A DNA stretch of 48,429 nt from Selenomonas sp. (GTDB lineage: Bacteria; Bacillota; Negativicutes; Selenomonadales; Selenomonadaceae). Positions 9,257-17,199 of the stretch are shown here, piece after piece. Under the pieces are notes generated by a model, which did no database searches, was not told the DNA's origin, and worked only from the letters and a program-made list of their open reading frames with translations. The position numbers and the translations under genes are program-made. How positions within the stretch are numbered: the stretch's first letter is position 1; each line of letters starts with the position of its first letter. Location of the stretch: NCBI GenBank assembly GCA_018052705.1, contig JAGPMW010000016.1, positions 1-48,429 on the forward strand. Reading direction: 5' to 3'.

Positions 9257-10140
9257 TGCCGGGCAAGCCAGCTGCTCCATGACTCAGTAAAGCCGGCTGC
9301 GTAGTTTTCCTGCACATACTGATGGAAAAGTTTCAGGCTGTCATAGCGGCTGCCCGGGATGGCAAGGTCGGCTCCGCCGATTGTCCGCTGGTGTGCAAGT
9401 ACGTGGTCAAGGGAGCGCCCGGGGAAACGGAGCATCTCATAGAGCGCCATGAAGGTGGTCGTCCGGCCCTGTCCAGCGTGGCAGTGGAAATGCAGCCAGC
9501 CGGAGTCCGGTGCCAGACTGCGGTAGAAGGTCAGGAAGGCGTCGATGGCCTGTGGCTCCGGCCACTGCATGTCGGTGGCAGCGATGCGGACATAGCCGTA
9601 GCCGTTGCGGCAGGCTTCCTGCCGCTCCGTTGTGGCGGTGCGGACCAGTGCCGTAAATGGCTGCATGCCGGAGGCTGTGTCACTCGTTCCCATCGGGATG
9701 CTGCGCGACTCATGGCCAAGAACGGCCTGCAGGCGCGCGGTCTCATCCGCTTCGACGGCCGGGGCATCCTTGCCGGCGTTGGCGGCGTTATTGGGGCCAT
9801 GCCAGCTGACGGCTTCGCCGTTCCAGAAGCCATGCGATTCCTGCCGCAGGTCGATGATCCAAAGCGGTTCATCCGCCTTGCGTACGGCCTGCAGCTGGTT
9901 GCTGAGATCCGCTATTCCGCGGGCGGAGGCCTGACCGCTGCCTGAGCAGCGCAGCTCCGGATCGATGCGGAAATTCTGGCTGCCGTCGGAGCCCTGACGG
10001 ACGTCGAGCCGCCATTGGGAAGCCACCGCGGCCGGGGTAGCGGCAACTGAGCCGATGCAGGCCGGACTGGCGAGGGCCAGTGACGCAGCTGCCAGCAGGC
10101 AGACGGCTCTGTGTATCGGCAGCAGATGGTGGATGTTCAT
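9253..10140 (-). CDS. secreted PTP-like (cysteine) phytase / inositol polyphosphatase
   Basis: 295 residues with an N-terminal signal peptide (hydrophobic stretch about 12-30, Ala-x-Ala-like cleavage region ~33-38), so exported to the envelope. The P-loop HCHAGQGRT carries nucleophile C220 and R226. The general-acid loop is TDMQWPEP with D190, 30 residues before the Cys; in the Selenomonas ruminantium phytase these are Asp223, Cys252 and Arg258. The FHCxAGxGRTTTFM context and the WPD-like region are those of PTP-like phytases, which remove phosphates stepwise from myo-inositol hexakisphosphate. Fine substrate range cannot be read here; activity on other phosphorylated compounds is possible. 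Start at 10140 places the signal peptide correctly. Confidence 0.88.
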   Translation of the reverse strand: MNIHHLLPIHRAVCLLAAASLALASPACIGSVAATPAAVASQWRLDVRQGSDGSQNFRIDPELRCSGSGQASARGIADLSNQLQAVRKADEPLWIIDLRQESHGFWNGEAVSWHGPNNAANAGKDAPAVEADETARLQAVLGHESRSIPMGTSDTASGMQPFTALVRTATTERQEACRNGYGYVRIAATDMQWPEPQAIDAFLTFYRSLAPDSGWLHFHCHAGQGRTTTFMALYEMLRFPGRSLDHVLAHQRTIGGADLAIPGSRYDSLKLFHQYVQENYAAGFTESWSSWLARH

Positions 10141-10227
10141 AGAAAAACCTCGATTCTCAATAATGGTCTGTTGGTAAAACCAGCAGTAAATAAATTCGAC
10201 ATTCCCGGGAAAACTCCTATATGCTGC

Positions 10228-10246
10228 CCTGAAAAAAATTTTCAGG
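10228..10246. promoter_or_regulatory. inverted repeat in the phytase/cbi divergent region
   Basis: CCTGAAAA-AAA-TTTTCAGG, extendable to TGCC(C)TGAAAA/TTTTCAGGCA with one bulge. It lies about 90 bases upstream of the phytase start and 15 bases before the rightward promoter. It could be an operator or a weak hairpin; the sequence does not decide. Confidence 0.4.
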
Positions 10247-10260
10247 CAGGATTTTCTTGT

Positions 10261-10288
10261 TTGGCGTAGAAAAATATCCGGATATAGA
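10261..10288 (+). promoter_or_regulatory. candidate promoter of the cbi locus
   Basis: TTGGCG (10261-10266), a 16-base spacer and TATAGA (10283-10288). It would start transcription near 10295, about 435 bases before cbiM. Confidence 0.5.
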
Positions 10289-10363
10289 CAACATGAGCTG
10301 CAGGGAGGCCAGACTCTGGAACGGGGCGGATGCCTGTTGCAGTCAGGGAAAGAAGGAAGGATT

Positions 10364-10627
10364 ATGGGCGAAGGAATGCAGACCGGTCACCGTGTTTTTC
10401 GGGGTGGGAACCGGATAGAGCTGGAAATTATGGCAGATAAGCCGTTTGTGGTCGAGCAGCCGAGGGGCAGCAGGCAGGAAGTGCCTGTTCTGCCAGATCC
10501 GGTTGCTGCACCGGAAGGTCTGGCGGCAGAAGATGTAGCCGCCCGTATTGCCGGGGCCCGCAGTCAGGCCCAGACGGATATTCTGGAACTGGCGCGGAGC
10601 CAGCAGAACGAGTCTGAACGGGACTGA
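10364..10627 (+). CDS. small hypothetical protein upstream of cbiM
   Basis: 87 residues from the ATG at 10364, preceded by GAAGGAAGG (good spacing). Hydrophilic, Glu/Ala/Gln-rich, with no recognised domain, no cysteine pair and no membrane segment. Codon use is compatible with a gene, but an overlapping minus-strand frame is also long, as often in GC-rich spurious ORFs. It lies within the long leader of the cobalt-transport operon; alternatively this stretch is untranslated regulatory RNA. Confidence 0.4.
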   Translation: MGEGMQTGHRVFRGGNRIELEIMADKPFVVEQPRGSRQEVPVLPDPVAAPEGLAAEDVAARIAGARSQAQTDILELARSQQNESERD

Positions 10628-10730
10628 TATTTTTACGGGCAGATAACCCCCGGGGGGGCTTCCGCTGATCGGTCAGAGCAGTTAAGATGGAGATATACAA
10701 ATCCGAAGTGAAGCAAGGGAGCGAAGGGAA

Positions 10731-11738
10731 ATGCATATTCCAGAAAACTATCTGAGTCCATCTACCTGTGCAGTCATGGGAGCGGTCATGCTGCCGGTCT
10801 GGCTGCTGGCCGTACAAAAGGTGAAACGGGAGATACCAAGAGAACGGCTGCCACTGCTGGGCATTGGCGCGGCGTTCTCTTTCCTGAGCATGATGTTCAA
10901 TATACCGCTGCCGGGGGGCACGACGGGACATGCGGTCGGGGCAACGCTGCTGGCCATCCTGTTCGGGCCCTGGTCGGCCTGTCTGGCGGTGAGCATTGCG
11001 CTCTTTGTTCAGGCGCTGTTCTTTGGTGATGGCGGTATTCTGGCTTTTGGTGCGAACTGTTTCAATATGGCCTTTGTCATGCCATTTACGGGCTGGTTCG
11101 TTTACCGGGCGGTAAAGAAGGCACTGCCGACGCATGGTATGGTGGCGGCGGGCATCGGCGCGTATATAGGCATCAATCTGGCCGCGCTGTGCGCTGCTAT
11201 CGAATTCGGCATCCAGCCGCTGCTTTTTACCGATGCTGCGGGACAGGCACTTTACTGTCCGTATCCGCTCTGGATCTCGATTCCTGCGATGCTGGCCGGG
11301 CATCTGACCTTGTTCGGGCTGGCCGAAGTCGTGTTCACGACGGCGGTGCTGAGCTATCTGCGCAAGGCATCACCGGCACTGCTGACCGGGCAGGTGCAGC
11401 AGGCGGGCAAGGCAGTCTATGGACTGCTGGCGCTGCTGATCGTTGGAACACCACTGGGGCTGCTGGCGGCAGGAACAGCCTGGGGCGAATGGGACCCCGA
11501 GGAACTCGCGGGGCAGGATTTTCTGGGCACTACGCTGGGCTATACCCCCGCTGGTATGCAGACGGGATTCTCGTTTGAGACACTGTTCCCGGACTACGCG
11601 ATTGCCGGTCTGCCGGATGCGTTTGGCTATATCCTGTCGGCTGTGATCGGCACGGCATTGTTGATTTTGTTATTTAAGGTTCTCGCGTCTTTTTCCTCCG
11701 GGAAGACGGATTATGATTCGTCCGTGCGTGAGGGCTGA
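10731..11738 (+). CDS. cbiM: ECF-type cobalt/nickel transporter, CbiM with C-terminal CbiN/PDGLE-like region
   Basis: 335 residues, longer than plain CbiM (~220-245). The mature N-terminus MHIPENYLSP provides the Met1-His2 metal-binding site typical of CbiM/NikM. Six or seven hydrophobic segments fill residues 10-220. From about 235 comes an added part with a membrane helix, a GTPLGLLAAGTAWGEWDPEE segment (PDGLE/CbiN-like) and a final helix near 305-322, so a fused M-N type subunit. It is the substrate-capture component of the importer whose transmembrane and ATPase partners, cbiQ and cbiO, follow. Cobalt versus nickel cannot be decided from sequence. Confidence 0.9.
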   Translation: MHIPENYLSPSTCAVMGAVMLPVWLLAVQKVKREIPRERLPLLGIGAAFSFLSMMFNIPLPGGTTGHAVGATLLAILFGPWSACLAVSIALFVQALFFGDGGILAFGANCFNMAFVMPFTGWFVYRAVKKALPTHGMVAAGIGAYIGINLAALCAAIEFGIQPLLFTDAAGQALYCPYPLWISIPAMLAGHLTLFGLAEVVFTTAVLSYLRKASPALLTGQVQQAGKAVYGLLALLIVGTPLGLLAAGTAWGEWDPEELAGQDFLGTTLGYTPAGMQTGFSFETLFPDYAIAGLPDAFGYILSAVIGTALLILLFKVLASFSSGKTDYDSSVREG

Positions 11739-11756
11739 TTGGCGAGGAGATAGAGT

Positions 11757-12557
11757 TTGAATATTCCTGCATGGGCAATGAAGGAAGAAAAATACGAACC
11801 AACCAGAGATCGGGATTACTTTATTTCCCGGTCTCTTTTGCGTGTAATGAGGGTACTGTTCTCATTCCGCCAACAGGCCAGGCGGGCGCAATGGGGCAGT
11901 ATTTCCGCAGTGGGAGCGCTTTGCTTTCTGATCGGCTGGCTGGTCCTGACCGTCAGCGCTCATCGGGGCGCATTCCTGCTTTGTCAGCTGGCCTTTGAGC
12001 TGCTGCTGCTATGCCTGCTCGATGGCCGCGCGCTGCGGCAGCTGCTGGGAAATGCGCTGGCAGCGGCGGTGTTCTCCGCTTTTCTGGTGCTGCCGGCAGT
12101 GTGGCTCGGCAATGGCAGCAATGTCCTGCTGATTCCCTGCAAGACGTTCCTGACGGTGGCGGCTCTCGGTCTGTTGACCCGTTTCCTGCCCTGGAACCAG
12201 TTGACAGCAGCGATGCGCGTGTTTCATCTGCCGCAGGTGGTCATCTTCATTTTCGATACGACGCTGCGCTATATCGTGCTGCTCGGCGAGATTGCCGGTG
12301 AGATGCTGACGGCGCTCAAGCTGCGCTCCATTGGGCACAATCCACATAAAGGGCGGGCGATATCGGGCATACTGGGCGTGATGTTCCTGCGCTCGCGGGA
12401 AATGTCGGAGGAAATGTATCAGGCGATGGTCTGCCGCGGCTATACAGGGGAGTATTTAACGGCTGCAGCGCAGAGCTGGCAGTGGGGCTGGCTCTGGCTG
12501 GTGCTGCTGTTCCTGTTGTTTGTTATGTTGTATCTGCGGATTGAGGTGCTGCTATGA
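11757..12557 (+). CDS. cbiQ: ECF transporter transmembrane subunit CbiQ
   Basis: 266 residues. Start is the TTG at 11757, preceded by GAGGAG at a spacing of about 8 bases. Several membrane helices lie at about 43-155 and again at the C-terminus. The cytoplasmic coupling region contains the MLTALKLRSIG and MYQAMVCRGYTGEY segments, the second matching the family's Ala-Arg-Gly-type coupling helix that docks on the ATPase. It lies 18 bases after cbiM and overlaps cbiO by ATGA (12554-12557). Confidence 0.9.
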   Translation: MNIPAWAMKEEKYEPTRDRDYFISRSLLRVMRVLFSFRQQARRAQWGSISAVGALCFLIGWLVLTVSAHRGAFLLCQLAFELLLLCLLDGRALRQLLGNALAAAVFSAFLVLPAVWLGNGSNVLLIPCKTFLTVAALGLLTRFLPWNQLTAAMRVFHLPQVVIFIFDTTLRYIVLLGEIAGEMLTALKLRSIGHNPHKGRAISGILGVMFLRSREMSEEMYQAMVCRGYTGEYLTAAAQSWQWGWLWLVLLFLLFVMLYLRIEVLL

Positions 12558-13237
12558 GTATGATTCAGTTTGACGATGTATGCTATGCCTATGATGGCGA
12601 GCCGGTACTGCGGCATGTAGATTTTGCAATTGATAAAGGGCAGGCAGTCGTGCTCAGCGGGCCGAATGGTGCTGGTAAATCGACGCTGCTGCGGATGATC
12701 AATGGGCTGATCTACCCGGAGATCGGCAGCTATACCTTTGAAGGGCAGTCAATCACCGAGAAACAGATGCGCGAGCATAAATATTCGAAGTGGTTCCATC
12801 AGCGGGTTGGATTCATCTGGCAGGACCCGGCTGTACAGCTCTTTTGTGGCAGTGTGGCGGAGGAGCTGGCTTTTGGTCCGCAGCAGATGGGCCTGTCTGA
12901 AGCGGAGACGGACCAGCGGGTACGTGAGGCGATGGAACTGCTGGGAATCACGCGGCTGGCCGCCCGCGCACCTTATACCTTATCCGGCGGAGAGAAGAAG
13001 AAGACAGCGCTGGCATCAGTATTGACGATGAATCCATCGGTCTGGACGCTGGATGAGCCGCTGAGTGCTCTTGATCAGGCAACGCAGGACTGGCTGGTAG
13101 AGTTCCTGCAGGCGTTAAAACAGGCGGGCAAGACTTTGATTTTTTCCACGCATGATCAGCGGCTGGCCCGTGACCTGGCCGATGTACAGATCGAGGTGGA
13201 TGCCTCGCATGAGGTCCGGGTGACGAAACAGGCCTGA
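12554..13237 (+). CDS. cbiO: ECF transporter ATPase CbiO
   Basis: 227 residues, one ABC ATPase domain. Walker A GPNGAGKST is near residue 36, signature LSGGEKKKTALA near 140, Walker B TLDEPLSALD near 160, and the H-loop STHD near 197. The LSGGEKKK form of the signature is typical of CbiO/EcfA. It powers metal-ion uptake with CbiM and CbiQ. Start overlaps the cbiQ stop codon. It lacks the C-terminal extension of the longest CbiO proteins. Confidence 0.93.
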   Translation: MSMIQFDDVCYAYDGEPVLRHVDFAIDKGQAVVLSGPNGAGKSTLLRMINGLIYPEIGSYTFEGQSITEKQMREHKYSKWFHQRVGFIWQDPAVQLFCGSVAEELAFGPQQMGLSEAETDQRVREAMELLGITRLAARAPYTLSGGEKKKTALASVLTMNPSVWTLDEPLSALDQATQDWLVEFLQALKQAGKTLIFSTHDQRLARDLADVQIEVDASHEVRVTKQA

Positions 13238-13239
13238 CC

Positions 13240-13267
13240 TTGTATTTGGGCCGCGGTCTGTTATAAT
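13240..13267 (+). promoter_or_regulatory. promoter of the gamma-carbonic-anhydrase-like gene
   Basis: TTGTAT (13240-13245), 16-base spacer, TATAAT (13262-13267), about 40 bases before the start codon at 13308. It lies directly after the cbiO stop, so the next gene is a separate transcription unit. Confidence 0.7.
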
Positions 13268-13307
13268 AGGGATAGTATCAATTGCAAAGGATAAGGAGCG
13301 ATCTTCA

Positions 13308-13865
13308 ATGTATACACTGTCCAGTAATGTATTCCAGGGCCTCAGCCCGAAAATCGATGAGGAGGCCTTTGTGGCACCGCAGGTATTCCTGTCGGGGGAT
13401 GTCCGCGTCGCCAAATATGCCAGCCTGTGGCCGGGCGTCGTGGCTCGCGGAGATATCAATTATATCTCCGTCGGTGAGTGCTCGAATGTGCAGGATCTCG
13501 TCTGCCTGCATGTAGCGGATGAGAATCCCTGCATCATCGGCGACTATGTGACCATCGGTCATGGCGCAATCGTGCACGGCTGTGAGATTGAGGATCATGT
13601 ACTGGTCGGCATGAACGCCACGGTGCTGACTGGAGCGAAAATCGGGCGCGGCTCTATTATCGCAGCCGGAGCTCTCGTCAAGGAAAATGCGGTCATCCCG
13701 CCAAATTCGCTGGTCGTCGGCGTACCGGGCAAAGTCGTCCGCACGCAGGACAGCATGAAGAGTATCCACGCACAGGCAATCAAGTATAAATGCGAGTGGG
13801 CCATCGGCTACGGTGTGAAGCCGGATATCGAGGGTGAACTCTATCATGGTGAGAAGATCATCTGA
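13308..13865 (+). CDS. gamma-carbonic anhydrase family protein (YrdA/PaaY-like hexapeptide-repeat protein)
   Basis: 185 residues; start after AAGGAG at good spacing. Left-handed beta-helix hexapeptide repeats run from about 20 to 145 (for example DYVTIG, GAIVHG, VLVGMN, GSIIAAG, NSLVVG), with a C-terminal helix. The three zinc-ligand histidines of the family are present: one in LHVADENP and two in IGHGAIVHGCEI. These proteins form trimers with metal sites between subunits; many YrdA-like members show no proven carbonic anhydrase activity, so the exact reaction is open. Confidence 0.88.
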   Translation: MYTLSSNVFQGLSPKIDEEAFVAPQVFLSGDVRVAKYASLWPGVVARGDINYISVGECSNVQDLVCLHVADENPCIIGDYVTIGHGAIVHGCEIEDHVLVGMNATVLTGAKIGRGSIIAAGALVKENAVIPPNSLVVGVPGKVVRTQDSMKSIHAQAIKYKCEWAIGYGVKPDIEGELYHGEKII

Positions 13866-13967
13866 GTGACCTGTGGATGCTGATATTTGGTACACATCCA
13901 GTCAAGCTGCTTCTGGCCGTTATGATGATATTGCTTCTACTGGCCGGCAGCGGGGAGTAAAAGCAGA

Positions 13968-14038
13968 AAAGGGACTGCAGCATATAATGTTTACTCATTG
14001 CAATGCAATGGGCAAAATCTTATATGTGCAGTCCCTTT
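13968..14038. terminator. bidirectional terminator between convergent genes
   Basis: AAAGGGACTGCA (13968-13979) pairs with TGCAGTCCCTTT (14027-14038), flanked inside by ATATA/TATAT. The 34-base loop holds a smaller palindrome, CATTGCAATG. The structure ends 2 bases before the minus-strand stop codon at 14041, so it serves both genes. Confidence 0.65.
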
Positions 14039-14040
14039 GG

Positions 14041-14682
14041 TTATCTTATTGGCAGTGCAATCCGGGCAAGCGCTCCGTTTTCCTGCTGGAACCGGGCGGA
14101 TGTGAGGTCGGTCAGTTCCGTGAGAAGTTGTTCCTGACTGGCCGGGGGCAGCAGCAGGTGCAGGGTGACCTGGTCCGCGTAGTCCGGTTCTGTGCTGCGG
14201 ATATCCTTTTGCCGCAGCCAGTGCTCCACCGGGGCCAGCAGGTCGTAGCTGATGGTGATAGCGGTTTCCTGAAACGGAGTCATCTCGAGGAGGCGGGCTT
14301 CATTCAGTCCGAGCACGGCGGCATGGCCGTAGGCACGGATGAGTCCGCCAGCACCGAGCTTGATGCCGCCAAAGTAGCGGGTGACAACCACGACAACATT
14401 GGTCAGTCCGTTCTTGTGAATGGCTTCGAGGATTGGATTGCCCGCGGTACCGCCGGGCTCGCCGTCGTCGTTGGATTTCTGCTTATCCGCCAGTTCGCCC
14501 AGTACCCAGGCGGAACAGTTATGTCTGGCGTCAAAGTAGCGTTTTTTCATCGACTGGACGAAAGCGCGGGCGTCTTCCTCGTTTTCAACATGGCAGACGT
14601 GGGTGATGAAGCGGGATTTCTGTATCTCATAGGTGGTTTCGACGGAGTCGTCCGTTTCCTGGATGGTGCGATAGGTGTTCAT
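14041..14682 (-). CDS. YigZ/IMPACT family protein
   Basis: 213 residues from ATG at 14682, chosen because GAGG lies 7 bases upstream and a TATAAT box sits at 14722-14717, downstream of the longer possible start at 14763. The N-terminal UPF0029/IMPACT domain carries KSRFITHVCHV, the HNCSAWVLG block, DDGEPGGTAG and VVVVTRYFGGIKLGAGGL. The smaller C-terminal domain (DUF1949-like) starts around 140. The bacterial family is conserved but its function is unclear; relatives bind nucleic acids or affect translation control in eukaryotes. Single-gene transcript, convergent with the carbonic-anhydrase-like gene. Confidence 0.92.
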   Translation of the reverse strand: MNTYRTIQETDDSVETTYEIQKSRFITHVCHVENEEDARAFVQSMKKRYFDARHNCSAWVLGELADKQKSNDDGEPGGTAGNPILEAIHKNGLTNVVVVVTRYFGGIKLGAGGLIRAYGHAAVLGLNEARLLEMTPFQETAITISYDLLAPVEHWLRQKDIRSTEPDYADQVTLHLLLPPASQEQLLTELTDLTSARFQQENGALARIALPIR

Positions 14683-14716
14683 GGCAGTACCTCGTTTATC
14701 AAAAAAATCTATTCTC

Positions 14717-14722
14717 ATTATA
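14717..14722 (-). promoter_or_regulatory. -10 box of the yigZ-like gene
   Basis: TATAAT on the minus strand, 35 bases upstream of the chosen start; a weak -35 (TTTCGT) lies 17 bases further out. It rules out translation starts upstream of about 14710. Confidence 0.55.
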
Positions 14723-14887
14723 ACGTATTGCATGAAGGGACGAAACAGGAATTTTATTTTCACAAACTATAGTAATCCATGGCCTTTTGTAGTATTCTTA
14801 TGGTTAGTAAATGAGGCACCGCGGATGGCAAAAGCTATACAAATCACAAACAGGCAGCGGTGCTGGGAAGGTTGTGTTAGTAAGGTC

Positions 14888-16264
14888 ATGAACGAGTCGA
14901 AAATGAACAGAGGGTTGAAGAACAGGCACTTGCAGCTGATCTCGCTTGGCGGGGTCATCGGCAGCGGCTATTTTCTTGGGACCGGGTATGTACTGGAGAA
15001 AGCGGGGCCGGCAGCGATTCTTGCCTATTTATTGGGCGGGGTCATCGTGCTGTGTGTCATGCTTTGTCTGGCGGAACTGGCGGTTGAGAAGCCGGTTTCG
15101 GGTTCTTTTGTTACCTATGCAAAGGAAAATATCTCTTTGACCTGGGCGTGCGGCGTAGGCTGGGCCTATTGGCTTACCTGGGTCGCGTATGTTCCCTCGG
15201 AGATGATTGCTGCGGGAATCATCATGAATAATTTCTTGCCGGAGGTCAGCCAGTTGTGGTGGGCAGTGCTGTTCAGTCTGCTGGTGACCTGTATCAATCT
15301 GTTTCATGTCGACAAGTTCGGCGAGAGTGAATCCTGGTTAGCATTGATCAAGATTGTAGCTCTCGTGGCCTTCAGCGCAGTCGCAGGACTGATCTGTCTC
15401 GGCCTTATCGGCGATCAGGGGTATCTTGGTGCGTCCGTGCTTCTCGGGAGCGGCGGTTTTGCACCGAATGGCTACTGGGCGATCGTACTGACGATGGTCA
15501 TCATCTTAGTCAATTTTCAGGGCACTGAGATCATCGGTCTGGCTGCCGGGGAGTGCAAGGACCCTGCCAAGAGCATCCCGATTGCAGTGCGCAATGTGAG
15601 CTGGCGGATCATCGCCCTCTATATTATCCCGATTTCCCTGTTGATTTCGATTCTGCCGTGGGATAAGGCGACACTCGAGGAGAGCGTCTTCGCGGCAGCG
15701 GTCAATCAGTACGGGTTCACGGGATTTGGCGCTTTCTTCGCGTTCGTGATCCTGACGGCAGCGATTTCCTGCTCGAACTCAGGACTCTACGGGGCAGCCC
15801 GGGCGCTGCATGCGCTGGCTAAAATGGGCATGGCGCCGAAGATGATCAGCAAACTCAACCATAACGGGATGCCGTCGCATGCCATCATGGTTTCAGTCTG
15901 CGCCTGCTGGGCAGTTATCCTGCTCTATGCGTGCAATCCGGATTCGGTTATCTATACGTATCTGCTGGCTGTGTCTGGTTTTACGGGAGCGATTGCCTGG
16001 ATTTCAATCTGTTGGAGCCAGTATCGTCATCGCCGTCAGATGATTGCCGACGGGACGGAGCATCTGCTGCGTTATAAGACGCCGCTGTTCCCGTATGTGA
16101 CGCTTTTCGGCATCTGGTCGCAGGTCCTTTGCCTGATCCTCATGGCGTTTGAACCGGATCTTCGGATGGCACTTTATGCTGGTGTACCGATGCTCATCCT
16201 GCCGATGGTGGTCTACCATTTCCGGGCCAAGCATCAGTCCGAGGTAGCCGGAGCGGCTCACTGA
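14888..16264 (+). CDS. APC-superfamily amino acid permease
   Basis: 458 residues from the ATG at 14888. Family members begin with a short charged leader such as MNRGLKNRHLQLISLGGVIGSG, found here just after this start. ATG 14825 (with GAGG 8 bases upstream) is in the same frame and would add 21 residues, so the true start is uncertain. Twelve hydrophobic segments are visible. The GGVIGSGYFLGTG loop in TM1 and the GTEIIGLAAGECKDPAKSIP stretch after TM6 are hallmarks of the AAT/APC proton-coupled amino acid permeases. Substrate cannot be assigned. It is followed by a strong terminator and is monocistronic. Confidence 0.88.
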   Translation: MNESKMNRGLKNRHLQLISLGGVIGSGYFLGTGYVLEKAGPAAILAYLLGGVIVLCVMLCLAELAVEKPVSGSFVTYAKENISLTWACGVGWAYWLTWVAYVPSEMIAAGIIMNNFLPEVSQLWWAVLFSLLVTCINLFHVDKFGESESWLALIKIVALVAFSAVAGLICLGLIGDQGYLGASVLLGSGGFAPNGYWAIVLTMVIILVNFQGTEIIGLAAGECKDPAKSIPIAVRNVSWRIIALYIIPISLLISILPWDKATLEESVFAAAVNQYGFTGFGAFFAFVILTAAISCSNSGLYGAARALHALAKMGMAPKMISKLNHNGMPSHAIMVSVCACWAVILLYACNPDSVIYTYLLAVSGFTGAIAWISICWSQYRHRRQMIADGTEHLLRYKTPLFPYVTLFGIWSQVLCLILMAFEPDLRMALYAGVPMLILPMVVYHFRAKHQSEVAGAAH

Positions 16265-16292
16265 ATTGAAGTTCCATAACAAAATGTAGATA

Positions 16293-16332
16293 AAAAAACT
16301 GCTGTGCGCCTGATGGCGTGCAGCAGTTTTTT
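16293..16332. terminator. bidirectional terminator
   Basis: AAAAAACTGCTG...CAGCAGTTTTTT with inner pairing GCGCC/GGCG(T), loop TGAT. It sits between the permease and the convergent hypothetical gene. Confidence 0.85.
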
Positions 16333-16351
16333 AGTGAGCGGCTCCGGTGCC

Positions 16352-17026
16352 TCAGCGTTTCTCGCTGGGAGCGGTGTCGGCTTTATTGTTGGTGTTCAGG
16401 TAGTCCCGTATGGCGGCAATCTCTTTGGCGGTATAGAGGCCGACCGGGGATTCCCGGATCATGACGGCCTGGAGCAGACGGCTTTGCTCGGGCTGATCAT
16501 TGGTGCGGAGCCGGGCCGGGTCCGCGGCGGCCTTGGTCAGGACAATGGTGCGGTACTGGGCCTCGGCATAGGCATTGGTCTTTTTCATGACTTCAATGAG
16601 CAGATCATAACAGCCATCATTGAGGGCCAGCGGCGGGGCATTATGGGCGATACGTTCCCGTACCTGCTGGCTGTCCTGATCCAGTTGTGCGAGCCGGACA
16701 TAGGCGGTCTGAATGCTGATATTATCTTCTTTGAAGTCTTCGAGGATATGATGATACCATTGCCAGTTGCGGTCCAGCTCCTCAATATCCTTCTGGTAGC
16801 CGGCATACCAGTCGGCAAAGATTATCTGCTGCTGCTGCAGCTCATAGCGTTCTTCTTCTGTCATGGCAGCTGGTTCGGGCGGTGGTGCAGACCAGAAGCG
16901 GAAGGCGATGATGCCGGCTGCCACGAGGCAGAGGCAGAAACAGCCGAATATTTTCTTGTCCGGCAGATAGCGATAAAGCAGGACTAACAGGATGATGCCG
17001 ATAAGGCCGAGGATATATAGAATCAT
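16352..17026 (-). CDS. hypothetical two-TM membrane protein
   Basis: 224 residues, not recognised. Two hydrophobic segments (about 3-18 and 28-45), separated by a short charged turn (YRYLPDKK), anchor a hydrophilic remainder. That part starts with a Pro-rich linker (SAPPPEPAAM), then a long helical, Gln/Glu-rich region (about 55-160) and a C-terminal segment VGLYTAKEIAAIRDYLNTN. Likely a membrane-anchored helical domain. Divergent from the ABC exporter gene, with about 170 bases between starts. Confidence 0.7.
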   Translation of the reverse strand: MILYILGLIGIILLVLLYRYLPDKKIFGCFCLCLVAAGIIAFRFWSAPPPEPAAMTEEERYELQQQQIIFADWYAGYQKDIEELDRNWQWYHHILEDFKEDNISIQTAYVRLAQLDQDSQQVRERIAHNAPPLALNDGCYDLLIEVMKKTNAYAEAQYRTIVLTKAAADPARLRTNDQPEQSRLLQAVMIRESPVGLYTAKEIAAIRDYLNTNNKADTAPSEKR

Positions 17027-17199
17027 GATAAGGAAAAACCTCCCTGTATTGACGAATTAAGCATATGCAGTCTAATCTATTCTACCATAAATTCTGTATT
17101 GCAGGAAATGGGCGAAACGGCTATACTGGGATTATCTGCCCATTTGTCATGCTGATCGGTGACAAGTTGCAGATTAGTAGAATGAAGGATGTGATTTTT

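Noticed and set aside
10289..10730. Cobalamin riboswitch before cbiM
   Set aside because: The B12-box and other conserved cobalamin-riboswitch segments were not found by eye; a covariance search would be needed to exclude a divergent one.
10428..11303. 291-codon minus-strand frame over the cbi leader and cbiM
   Set aside because: Overlaps the conserved cbiM sequence; product rich in Arg/Gln/Pro as expected from antisense of a GC-rich membrane protein gene.
13873..14772. 299-codon plus-strand frame opposite the YigZ-like gene
   Set aside because: The minus-strand gene carries clear YigZ/IMPACT motifs and a promoter; the plus frame has no recognisable domain.
14806..14880. GGCACCGCGG near 14816 as a possible T-box for the amino acid permease
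   Set aside because: The region lacks stem I and AG-bulge, and there is no terminator between it and the gene; too short for a T-box leader.
16304..16987. 227-codon plus-strand frame opposite the two-TM protein gene
   Set aside because: It starts within the terminator and reads Gly/Val-rich sequence; the minus-strand frame has plausible TM segments, a ribosome site and terminator placement. The choice is less certain than for other pairs.
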